64,000 bases of DNA from Shimia sp039969785 (GTDB lineage: Bacteria; Pseudomonadota; Alphaproteobacteria; Rhodobacterales; Rhodobacteraceae), in NCBI RefSeq assembly GCF_039969785.1, contig NZ_JBDVNC010000016.1, positions 241,623 to 305,622 on the forward strand, in the 5' to 3' direction. Shown piece by piece: positions 53,544 to 61,237 of this stretch. Both the position numbers and the translations under genes were made by a program. The first letter of the stretch is position 1. Each line of letters opens with the position of its first letter. A model generated the notes under the pieces. That model had not been told where the DNA came from, searched no databases, and saw only the letters and a program-made list of their open reading frames with translations.

Positions 53544-54281
53544 TCAGGTGCCAGTCTGTTGTGTAGTGCCGCCCGAGAGATCAAAATTGATCGGTCCTTG
53601 TCGATAGACCTGATCAAAAAAGACGGGCTGCTGTTTGAGGTCAAAGGCGGTGCACGCCTGCGATAAAATCGGGGTATTGGGGGCGATATCCAATTGCGCG
53701 GCAATGTCTGTATTGGCCACAACTGAATCCAGTGTTTCGCACGCTGTTGTCCAGTCAATGCCAAATCCCTGACGGAAGATCCGCAAGATGGATTGCCCTT
53801 GTCCGGCTTCTGGAAAATCTGATGCCGACATTTTCGGCGCCAATCGAACAGGTACCCATGTCTGGGTGAACATGCGCGGCATGCCGTCAACCGTGCGCAA
53901 CCGTTGGACCAAAATCAGCGGTTCATCAAACAATTGCGCCACCGCAGGTAACAGCGTGCTCGTCGGATTTTCAACGCCCAGCAATCGCGCTCCGGGTATC
54001 CGCCCTTCGTTGAGAACCTGATCGGTAAAGGACGCCATGCAAGTTGAAGACGGTGGTGACAGCGTCGCAACAACATATCCGCTGCCCTGTCTTGCGGTCA
54101 AATACCCAGCCCGCACAAGCATTTCCAGCGCTTTGCGGATTGTGACACGGCTGACTCCGAAAGTCCCGGATAACAACTCCTCAGTCGGAAGCCGGGTGCC
54201 AATGGAATAATGCCCCGCCATAAGACGCGCCAAGATTTCATCGTGAACGGCCTGATATTTGGGAATTCCAGTGTCTTTCAT
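53544..54281 (-). CDS. GntR-family regulator, UTRA (HutC) type
   Basis: 245 residues. N-terminal winged HTH: PKYQAVHDEILARLMAGHY, PTEELLSGTFGVSRVTIRKALEMLVRAGYL. The C-terminal UTRA ligand domain begins near ASFTDQVLNEGRIPGARLL and contains LVQRLRTVDGMPRMFTQTWVP. UTRA regulators usually sense a small sugar or sugar phosphate. It is within the sugar-catabolic operon and the nearest regulator to the three ATTTGTTA-type operators. Confidence 0.9.
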   Translation of the reverse strand: MKDTGIPKYQAVHDEILARLMAGHYSIGTRLPTEELLSGTFGVSRVTIRKALEMLVRAGYLTARQGSGYVVATLSPPSSTCMASFTDQVLNEGRIPGARLLGVENPTSTLLPAVAQLFDEPLILVQRLRTVDGMPRMFTQTWVPVRLAPKMSASDFPEAGQGQSILRIFRQGFGIDWTTACETLDSVVANTDIAAQLDIAPNTPILSQACTAFDLKQQPVFFDQVYRQGPINFDLSGGTTQQTGT

Positions 54282-54306
54282 GAGCCTCGCCTCGCGGATA
54301 AGATTA

Positions 54307-54322
54307 ATTGGTTATATCCAAT
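54307..54322. promoter_or_regulatory. Inverted repeat ATTGG-TTATAT-CCAAT upstream of the UTRA regulator
   Basis: Perfect five-base arms with a six-base spacer, 25 bases before the regulator's start. It matches the importer operator ATTTGTTAATACAAAT at 11 of 16 positions, so it may be a weaker autoregulatory site. It lies in the 51-base gap after the aldehyde dehydrogenase stop. Confidence 0.45.
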
Positions 54323-54332
54323 CAGAATTTCC

Positions 54333-55802
54333 CTAGCCGAACCAGACACTTTTGGTCTGAGAATATAGCGCGATGGCTTCTTCGCCCATTTCACGCCCGT
54401 AACCGCTTTGTTTCATGCCACCAAAGGGAGAAGCAGCATCGGTATCTCCCCATGTGTTGATCCAAAGCGTGCCTGCCTTAAGCTGAGAAGAAAGTCGCAT
54501 AGCGCGGTCCAGATCACGGGTCCAACCACCCGCTGCCAACCCGAAATCGGTGTCATTGGCGCGCGCAATCGCCTCATCTTCGTCGTCGAAATCAAGCACA
54601 CAAAGAACCGGTCCGAATATCTCTTCACGCGCCACGGTCATGTCATCGGTCACGGAATGCATCACTGTCGGAGACACAAAATACCCAGTCTCACCCTGCT
54701 GTCCGCCCCCGGCAACAATCTCGCCGCCCTGCGCCTGTCCCGCATTAATATAACCCAGCACCTTGTCCATTTGCGGACGCGAAATAACCGGCCCCAGATC
54801 ATGCGCCGCCGCATCCATTCCAGGCCCCACAGACAAAGCCTTGGCCATTTCGGCCAGCCGCTCTACGACTTGGTCACGCACAGAGCGCTGTACAAACAGA
54901 CGGGCACCCGCCGTGCACGATTGCCCGTTATTCCCGAACAATGCCCAGAAAGACCCTGCTCCGGCTTTGTCCAGATCAGCATCCGCAAACAAAATGTTCG
55001 CCGCCTTGCCACCAAGCTCAAGAGACACTTTCTTGAGGTTGCCAACAGAGCTCTCAACGATGCGCCGCCCGGTTTCGGTTGATCCGGTAAACCCAACCTT
55101 ATCGACCCCGGGATGCGACGCCAAAGCGGCCCCTGCATCGCGTCCCAATCCGGGAACCACGTTCAGAACGCCGGGCGGAAACCCAACCTGCAACGCCAGA
55201 TCCGCAAGATAGAGCGCTGTCAGTGGCGTTTGCTCTGCTGGTTTCAGGACAACGGTATTGCCAGCGGCCAACGCAGGCGCGAGCTTCCAGGCGACCATCA
55301 GCGTGGGATAGTTCCATGGCGTGATCAGCCCACAAACACCAACCGGCTCCACCTTGGTCAAATTCATCTTACCGGGTGACGACACCGGAATGGTCTTGCC
55401 CTCGATCTTGCTGGGCCAACCTGCGAAATATCGAAAATGACGCGCTGAATACACCGCATCCACATCGCGCGCGACATGCATCGGTTTGCCATTATCTATG
55501 GCATCCAACTCACCGAATATCTGCTTGTTGGCCTCAATCGCATCCGCCAGCCGCCACAGCAATTGACCGCGATCATGCGCTGTCATGCTGCCCCATGGAC
55601 CGGCAAGAGCCTGTCGCGCAGCAGAAACAGCCTCATCAATATGCTCTGCCGAGCCCATCGCAACCTGCGTCGCCAACGTATCAAACGAAGGGTCAATCAC
55701 ATCCAAAAGCGCGCCGGTTTCAACGCGCGCATCCGCGATCCGTAAACCCTGCGATGTCGCCAGAAACGCCGATACATCCCGATGGGGCTCTAACAGCTTC
55801 AT
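54333..55802 (-). CDS. Aldehyde dehydrogenase (NAD(P)-dependent)
   Basis: 489 residues from ATG 55802, which overlaps the aldolase stop by four bases; extra upstream frame is antisense-like. Motifs: PWNYPTLMVAWKLAPALAAGNTVVLKPAEQTP (cofactor), VSLELGGKAANILF (general-base Glu), FGNNGQSCTAGARL (nucleophile Cys) and EEIFGPVLCVLDF. Oxidises an aldehyde to an acid. In this operon the aldehyde is presumably the second product of the class I aldolase (lactaldehyde, glycolaldehyde or glyceraldehyde). Confidence 0.9.
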   Translation of the reverse strand: MKLLEPHRDVSAFLATSQGLRIADARVETGALLDVIDPSFDTLATQVAMGSAEHIDEAVSAARQALAGPWGSMTAHDRGQLLWRLADAIEANKQIFGELDAIDNGKPMHVARDVDAVYSARHFRYFAGWPSKIEGKTIPVSSPGKMNLTKVEPVGVCGLITPWNYPTLMVAWKLAPALAAGNTVVLKPAEQTPLTALYLADLALQVGFPPGVLNVVPGLGRDAGAALASHPGVDKVGFTGSTETGRRIVESSVGNLKKVSLELGGKAANILFADADLDKAGAGSFWALFGNNGQSCTAGARLFVQRSVRDQVVERLAEMAKALSVGPGMDAAAHDLGPVISRPQMDKVLGYINAGQAQGGEIVAGGGQQGETGYFVSPTVMHSVTDDMTVAREEIFGPVLCVLDFDDEDEAIARANDTDFGLAAGGWTRDLDRAMRLSSQLKAGTLWINTWGDTDAASPFGGMKQSGYGREMGEEAIALYSQTKSVWFG

Positions 55803-56719
55803 GCGATGGCCTCTTTCAGGTCCGCCAGACGTGCGCGCCCGGTGGTCTGCATCCATCGCTCCATTGCCGCCGGACCCTGAGCGCCGAATATGCCGATTGC
55901 ATCGCTCCAGATCGCACGACCACACATAAAGCCCAGCGCATCCACCCCGGCATTGCGCGAGAATGACAGCGCGTCGCGGAACTGTTCAAACGTGACGCCC
56001 GCGCTCAGATACAACAACGGAATATCTCCGGCAGCCTCAGCCGCGCTGACAAATGCGCGTTCTGCATCAGCCCGCGACATCAGTGGTGCGCCGGTTCCTT
56101 CGACAAAGTTGAAATTGACCGGAATTTCGACCTTCAGGATATCCACACCAAATTTTGGGTCGGCAAATGCCTGTGTCGCGGCCCGCACCAGTTCTGGCTT
56201 CACCATCGCATAGTCTGCGGATGTCCCATCCGGGATGGCACGGTCATAGACGATGGGTTCAAACAGAAACGTTACGCCGTTTTCTCGACAGCGTTGCCCG
56301 ATGTCCTCCACCAGATCAAACTTGCGCTGGTTCAGCTCTGGCGCGTCATTTGGCCCGAAATACAGGAAAAACTTGAGGATTTGCGCACCCAACTGCGGAA
56401 AGTCCGAAACCTCAAGCCCGGAAGGCAGCGCCGTGATGCGGTCCTCATCCGAAATTTTGTAAACGTCCGCCTCAAATGCCAGCATCTTAGTGCAGTTCGG
56501 ATCATAGTGAGGCAACAGCTCGCGACCGTAATTGGCGTCAACCAAAAGCGTGGTGGCCTCGGGGCTGAGAGTTTCCACAACGATGCGCTTGAATTGCAGC
56601 AAATCGTCATCCTGCGCGGCATTGCCGCGCGCATCCTTGATTGCCGCGGCCAGTCCACTTCCCTGATCCACAGCAACGCCAAACACCGGGCCATCAAGCT
56701 TTAATATGTCTTTGCTCAT
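55799..56719 (-). CDS. LacD-like class I aldolase (tagatose-1,6-bisphosphate aldolase family)
   Basis: 306 residues. Schiff-base Lys is probably K196 in DILKVEIPVNFNFVEG, which matches the DVLKVE(V/I)PVN region of LacD; other family segments are TLLVDANYG, LKFFLYFGPND and VTFLFEPIVYD. Related enzymes cleave ketose-1-phosphates or -1,6-bisphosphates, including YihT on sulfofructose-1-phosphate. It overlaps DhaK and the aldehyde dehydrogenase by four bases each. Expected to give dihydroxyacetone phosphate and an aldehyde. Confidence 0.85.
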   Translation of the reverse strand: MSKDILKLDGPVFGVAVDQGSGLAAAIKDARGNAAQDDDLLQFKRIVVETLSPEATTLLVDANYGRELLPHYDPNCTKMLAFEADVYKISDEDRITALPSGLEVSDFPQLGAQILKFFLYFGPNDAPELNQRKFDLVEDIGQRCRENGVTFLFEPIVYDRAIPDGTSADYAMVKPELVRAATQAFADPKFGVDILKVEIPVNFNFVEGTGAPLMSRADAERAFVSAAEAAGDIPLLYLSAGVTFEQFRDALSFSRNAGVDALGFMCGRAIWSDAIGIFGAQGPAAMERWMQTTGRARLADLKEAIA

Positions 56720-57747
56720 GAGGTCGTTTCCTTTTGGACCGAAGAAATAGAAGGGAAGGACGGCGTGTCAGAACCTGAACACCAATAGGTCAGCATCGCA
56801 TCCGTCGGTTCCAGCAACGAAATCGAAAAGCCTCCCATTTCCTGTGTTGTGACATAGCTGCCGATCATCGGTGCAATGGCCGTTATGCCGTGGCGATTCA
56901 GCTTGGAACGGGTTTCATTCCAAATGGTCAATTGTTCCATCATTGTTGTGCCGCCCATGCCATTGATGATCACACACGCTCGACCACCTTGTTCGATAGG
57001 ACGATCCGCCAGCAGTTTGTCGACCATCAGATCCACCAATTCCGCCACCGGGCCCACTTTGACACGCCCAACACCGGGTTCACCGTGCACCCCCATGCCA
57101 AGGAAAATTTCATCATCCGGCAAGGTGAACATTGCCTGACCGGTCAGCGGAGACACACCCGGCGAAACAGCCGCAGCAAGCGTGACGATGCGATCGCGCA
57201 CAGCTTCGCCCAGTTCAAACAAATCGTTCAAGGACATGCCTTCTTCGGCGGCGGCACCCAGAATTTTGTAGATAAACATCGTACCCGGCGCGCCCCGGCG
57301 ATCATGCTTGCGCTCAGGTGGGGCAGCGGAAATATCGTCATACATGGGCAGGTGAAGCACGTTGATGCCCTCATCCTGCGCCATCATCGTTGCGGCACGT
57401 CCGTTAATCATATCCCCGGAATGCTGCGAGATCAGCAGAATGGTGCCCGCTTTGCCCGACACTTCGGCGATGCCATCAAGGATCAGATCAGCCGACGGCG
57501 CGGCAAAAACATCCCCAACCACATTCGCATCCAGAACGCCCTGCCCCACGAACCCCATCGCAATTGGTTCATGGCCAGATCCGTTGCCGATCAGCAAAGT
57601 CACTTTTTCATCCGCATTTTTGGCATTACTGTCGCGCACAATGACCCGCGGATCATTGGCACCACGTTTGACCTGTGGAAACGCGCTGACAAATCCATCC
57701 AGCATATCATCAACCATCGTCTCGGCGGTGTTGAACAGCTTTTTCAT
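56716..57747 (-). CDS. Dihydroxyacetone kinase-like subunit DhaK, probable ketose kinase component
   Basis: 343 residues. The substrate-binding His is probably H221 in FLGMGVHGEPGVGR (E. coli DhaK His218), and LLIGNGSGHEP at 51-61 matches the DhaK pocket loop. The NYTGD motif of true DhaK is altered to QHSGD (108-112), suggesting a substrate other than dihydroxyacetone. DhaK homologues include kinases for erythrulose. DhaL follows with a four-base overlap; DhaM is absent. Confidence 0.85.
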   Translation of the reverse strand: MKKLFNTAETMVDDMLDGFVSAFPQVKRGANDPRVIVRDSNAKNADEKVTLLIGNGSGHEPIAMGFVGQGVLDANVVGDVFAAPSADLILDGIAEVSGKAGTILLISQHSGDMINGRAATMMAQDEGINVLHLPMYDDISAAPPERKHDRRGAPGTMFIYKILGAAAEEGMSLNDLFELGEAVRDRIVTLAAAVSPGVSPLTGQAMFTLPDDEIFLGMGVHGEPGVGRVKVGPVAELVDLMVDKLLADRPIEQGGRACVIINGMGGTTMMEQLTIWNETRSKLNRHGITAIAPMIGSYVTTQEMGGFSISLLEPTDAMLTYWCSGSDTPSFPSISSVQKETTS

Positions 57748-58295
57748 GTGGTGGGTCCCGTTGCGGCCAATGTTTCAAGAAAGATCACAACCGAGACCGA
57801 CCCGGGATCAATATGCCCCCTGCCGCCGTCTTCTACGTATTGTGACCGACCACGGCGCGCGACCAGTGGTTTGGTGCTGTCCCGCCCGGCAGCAGCCGCC
57901 GATATTGCTGCACCAAGATCACCGTCTTGCATTGCTTCCACAGCAGGGGACAACGCGTCCACCATGCTTTTGTCACCGACTTTGACTTCGCCAAGGTCGC
58001 AAATCCGCCCACACGCAGTTTGCAACTGCGCCCGCAAATCTGCACCCTTTTCCAGGTGCGCCTCAATGCCGATCAGGATCAAACCAAACAATGTACCAGA
58101 CGCCCCGCCCGAGGCCCGCATAAACGCTTTGGCACGCCGACCATCCTCTGCAGCGGCCGCTTTCGTCAGGCCGCGCAGCATGGTTGATCCGTGATCGCCA
58201 TCACCAACGGCTGCATCCAGCGCATTCAAATGTGCCATCTGTTCCGTGAAGACAGCCAGCAGGCGGGTAAAAAATGCCTCAGCTGACATCGCCAA
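57744..58295 (-). CDS. Dihydroxyacetone kinase-like ADP/ATP-binding subunit DhaL
   Basis: 183 residues. LDAAVGDGDHGSTM keeps the three metal-binding Asp (D27, D32, D34) that hold nucleotide, and the C-terminal DGGRGHIDPGSVS is typical. Supplies phosphoryl transfer to DhaK. Without a PTS-type DhaM, it probably uses ATP directly. It overlaps the upstream epimerase gene by 17 bases (or 11 if the ATG at 58289 is used). Confidence 0.87.
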   Translation of the reverse strand: MAMSAEAFFTRLLAVFTEQMAHLNALDAAVGDGDHGSTMLRGLTKAAAAEDGRRAKAFMRASGGASGTLFGLILIGIEAHLEKGADLRAQLQTACGRICDLGEVKVGDKSMVDALSPAVEAMQDGDLGAAISAAAAGRDSTKPLVARRGRSQYVEDGGRGHIDPGSVSVVIFLETLAATGPTT

Positions 58296-59124
58296 AAACC
58301 TCGCGCATGTATTTCAATGTCTGGGTGGCGGCGACAGTTGGATCGGGTTCAATATCACGCCAGATATTCAGATCACGGCTGGCTGGATTTCCAGCCATCA
58401 CGAACATTTCCGCCACGACCCAGCCATCATATCCAATTTCGCGCAGCGCTGCGGCGTCTGCTGGAAAATCATAACGCCCACTGCCCGGCACGCCACGGTC
58501 ATTGTCTGACACGTGATAATGCACCAATGTATCCCCCGCTGCGCGCAAGGCCGCAGACGGGTGTTTTTCTTCGATGTTCATGTGAAAACTATCAAGCAGT
58601 GCCCCAATGCGGCGCGATCCAGTCGCGCGCGCAATCGCACAGGTCTCAGCTGCGGTCGAAGTCAGGTCGCTTTCAAATCGGTTCAGACCTTCAATGCCAA
58701 GCGTCACGTTCTGATCTGCAAGAATGCCGTCCAGCTTGCTTAATGTCTGCGCCGCCCGCTCAGCGCGCACGACTTTGTTGTCGGGATCGAATACCCCCCA
58801 TGGGGCCGCAACAACGCCTGCCAACCCACGCGCACCAAGCATATTGGTTATTGTGATGGCTTCACTCAGAACTGCAACGGCATTTGCGCGCACATCTGCA
58901 TCTGACGAAGTTGGGTCAGCCTCGGGACCAAGACCAGTTGAACAGGTCAACTCCAATCCACAATCCGCTGCTTGCTTGCCAATCATCTTGGCGCGATCTG
59001 TCCCAATACCCAAAAGCGACAATTCAACGCCGTCAAAACCGATATCGGCAGCGATTTTGAAGATCGGGGCCGGATCATCCGTCCAGGCTTTCATCCAAAG
59101 CCCTGCATGGATTCCAAACTTCAT
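58279..59124 (-). CDS. Ketose 3-epimerase of the D-tagatose 3-epimerase family
   Basis: 281 residues, TIM barrel. The four metal ligands E145 (GIEGLNR), D178 (LLDSFHMNIEE), H204 (VHYHVSDND) and E239 (VVAEMF) match Glu152, Asp185, His211 and Glu246 of Pseudomonas D-tagatose 3-epimerase with one constant offset of seven. LLDSFHMNIEE is close to the usual DTFHMNIEE. The family epimerises ketoses at C3. First gene of the leftward catabolic operon. Confidence 0.88.
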   Translation of the reverse strand: MKFGIHAGLWMKAWTDDPAPIFKIAADIGFDGVELSLLGIGTDRAKMIGKQAADCGLELTCSTGLGPEADPTSSDADVRANAVAVLSEAITITNMLGARGLAGVVAAPWGVFDPDNKVVRAERAAQTLSKLDGILADQNVTLGIEGLNRFESDLTSTAAETCAIARATGSRRIGALLDSFHMNIEEKHPSAALRAAGDTLVHYHVSDNDRGVPGSGRYDFPADAAALREIGYDGWVVAEMFVMAGNPASRDLNIWRDIEPDPTVAATQTLKYMREVFGDVS

Positions 59125-59145
59125 AATGCCCCCTCAACAATTTCT

Positions 59146-59190
59146 GATTTGTTAGTATATATTAGTATTAACAAATCAATCGGGTCAACC
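59146..59190 (-). promoter_or_regulatory. Promoter with two overlapping operators before the catabolic operon
   Basis: Read leftward, TTGACC (about 59190-59185), an 18-base spacer and TAATAT form a promoter. ATTTGTTAGTATATAT (59147-59162, 13 of 16) and ATTAGTATTAACAAAT (59161-59176, 15 of 16 against the importer operator) overlap the spacer and -10. The whole 59146-59177 segment is an inverted repeat with perfect nine-base arms GATTTGTTA/TAACAAATC and a 14-base spacer. The epimerase start is 22 bases away. Confidence 0.68.
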
Positions 59191-59196
59191 ATCTTC

Positions 59197-60858
59197 TCAG
59201 GCCGTTTCGCTGGCTCTGAGCGCCCGCCGATTGATTTTGCCTGACGATGTCATTTCAAAATCATCCACATATGCGATCTCACGCGGGGCTTTGTAAGGCG
59301 CCAACCGGTCCCGCACATGAGATTTCAATTCCGCCGACAACACGTCATCCCCAACGGCCCCAACGGCCAGCCTGACAAAGGCTTTGACGATGCTGCCCCG
59401 GTCAGCATCCGGTTTGCCGATAACGCCAACTTCGGCCACGGCCGGGTGTGCTAACAGGCACTCTTCAATCTCAGCAGGACCAATCCGAAAGCCGGACGAT
59501 TTTATCAGATCGTCTGACCGCCCCTTGTACCAAAAATAACCTTCAGCATCCCGCACAGCCAGATCGTGGGTCCGCATAAAGCTTCCCAACCGCAATTCCG
59601 CGTCTTTCTCAGCATTCCTGAGATACCCCAGATACCGCGTCGGGGCGGTATCGGGCGTGACAATCTCGCCCTGTTCGCCAACGGCAACATCATTGCCCGC
59701 GTCATCAACCAACCGCACGTCATGACCGGGATAGGCAATGCCCATTGATCCCGGCCTGCGCGGATAAAGCGCCGCGCAATTTCCGATCAGGTGGTTCACC
59801 TCGGTCATGCCGTAAAACTCATTGCAAACCACACCCAATCTGTTTTCCGCCCAGGCCAATGTTTCAGCCGCCAACGCTTCGCCGCCCGTACAGATCACCC
59901 GAAGCGACAAATCAAACGCGTCACGCGGCGCGGCTGTCTCGGCCAACCGCTTAATCGCAGTCGGCGCGAGAAAAGTATGTGTCACTTTATGGCGCGCCAT
60001 AAAATCATAGGCATAATCTGCCTTAAATCGCGCTTCTGACGTGACCACCGGACGTCCGGCAAGCCACGCCGGGAACAACATATCCAACAATCCGCCGACC
60101 CACGCCCAATCCGAAGGCGACCAGAAAACCGCATCCTCGTCGTGCATCGACAGGTTAAAGAACAAGCTGATCGACGGACGATATGAGGCCAGGACCCGAT
60201 GCCCATGCAGAATGCCTTTGGGCATGCCAGTGGAACCGGACGTGTACATCAACAACGCGGCATCATCTGCGCCGGTGTAGTCTGGCTCAAAATCAGCAGG
60301 TGCAGGTGTACGCAGGATTTCAGTCAAATCCGCCTCAGCTGCAGAGCTCCCGGAAACCAAAACATCGGTAAGATGCGGAAACGCCCGTGCCGCCTCGGCC
60401 CGCAACGGGGCCCACGCCGCCTCTGTGCTCAACAGGCACCGTGCCTGACAGTGGTTCAACGCATGTGCCAGTGCATCCGGGCCATACAGTTGGGACAACG
60501 TGACAGCGGTTGCGCCTAGTTTGCACACGGCCATATGGGCAATCGCAGTTTCGGGCCGCATGCCGGTATGAAGCCCGATCAGATCACCACGCCCATAACC
60601 GCGTTTGCGCAATTCCGCGGCGAGCGCCGCAGCCTCGGCATCGATATCAGCGAAACTCCAGCGATCCACTGTCCCGTCCGGGTGTTCAAAAATCATTGCG
60701 GGGGCATCCCCATGCCCCGCCGCAATCTGGGCACCAACGGTCATATGATAAATGTTTGCATCCTGTGGGATATCGATCTCGATTGCCCCGGCACCCCGCG
60801 CCAGCCCGATGTCCGCCAAATTCGCATCGGTCCAGGATTGAAACATGTCATTTTCCAT
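59197..60858 (-). CDS. Acyl-CoA synthetase (AMP-forming, ACS/ACSM type)
   Basis: 553 residues from ATG 60858, preceded by AAGGA at seven bases on the minus strand; overlap with the DUF35 gene is 11 bases. AMP-binding motif LLMYTSGSTGMPKGILHGH, then VFWSPSDWAWVGG, FYGMTEVN, and the C-terminal hinge YKGRSDDLIKSSGFRIGPAEIE with the acyl-adenylate Lys in TSSGKINRRALR. Activates a free acid to its CoA thioester. Operon partners suggest an uncommon medium-chain or ring-bearing acid. Confidence 0.9.
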   Translation of the reverse strand: MENDMFQSWTDANLADIGLARGAGAIEIDIPQDANIYHMTVGAQIAAGHGDAPAMIFEHPDGTVDRWSFADIDAEAAALAAELRKRGYGRGDLIGLHTGMRPETAIAHMAVCKLGATAVTLSQLYGPDALAHALNHCQARCLLSTEAAWAPLRAEAARAFPHLTDVLVSGSSAAEADLTEILRTPAPADFEPDYTGADDAALLMYTSGSTGMPKGILHGHRVLASYRPSISLFFNLSMHDEDAVFWSPSDWAWVGGLLDMLFPAWLAGRPVVTSEARFKADYAYDFMARHKVTHTFLAPTAIKRLAETAAPRDAFDLSLRVICTGGEALAAETLAWAENRLGVVCNEFYGMTEVNHLIGNCAALYPRRPGSMGIAYPGHDVRLVDDAGNDVAVGEQGEIVTPDTAPTRYLGYLRNAEKDAELRLGSFMRTHDLAVRDAEGYFWYKGRSDDLIKSSGFRIGPAEIEECLLAHPAVAEVGVIGKPDADRGSIVKAFVRLAVGAVGDDVLSAELKSHVRDRLAPYKAPREIAYVDDFEMTSSGKINRRALRASETA

Positions 60859-61237
60859 CGTCGTTTCCTTCATTATCGTCCGCCAATGCAAGCCACAGCC
60901 CGGGCGCATCGCCCAAAGGTGCTGCCAACTCGCCTGTTTGCGTTGTACGTTCCGGGTGGATCAGCCCAACCGTGCTTTTGGTGTCGGCTCCGTCGAATTT
61001 GACCAGTGCGAAGCTACTGTTACCGTCACTGCGAAACAAAAGGCGTGCCGAGCCTTCAAGCTGTCGCCACTTCATGTCTCGACACCCGCACGCGCCACAC
61101 AGATTGCGCGCGGGAAAGGCAACAAAACCACATCCGCTACATTCGCTGGCCAGCGCTTTTCCTTCAGCAAGGGCGTCAAAATAAGGGGCCAAGTCGCCCA
61201 CCGGGACGGAATAATCCAGCGTCAATCGATGTTTCAC
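60848..61237 (-). CDS. DUF35 zinc-ribbon/OB-fold protein
   Basis: 129 residues. Four Cys (C33, C36, C47, C50) form a CxxC...CxxC zinc ribbon, followed by an OB fold (about 60-125). DUF35 proteins bind acyl-CoA and pair with thiolase-like partners; ChsH2 of Mycobacterium carries one that activates the Ltp2 aldolase. It overlaps the thiolase-like gene by four bases, so a complex is likely. Confidence 0.87.
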   Translation of the reverse strand: MKHRLTLDYSVPVGDLAPYFDALAEGKALASECSGCGFVAFPARNLCGACGCRDMKWRQLEGSARLLFRSDGNSSFALVKFDGADTKSTVGLIHPERTTQTGELAAPLGDAPGLWLALADDNEGNDDGK

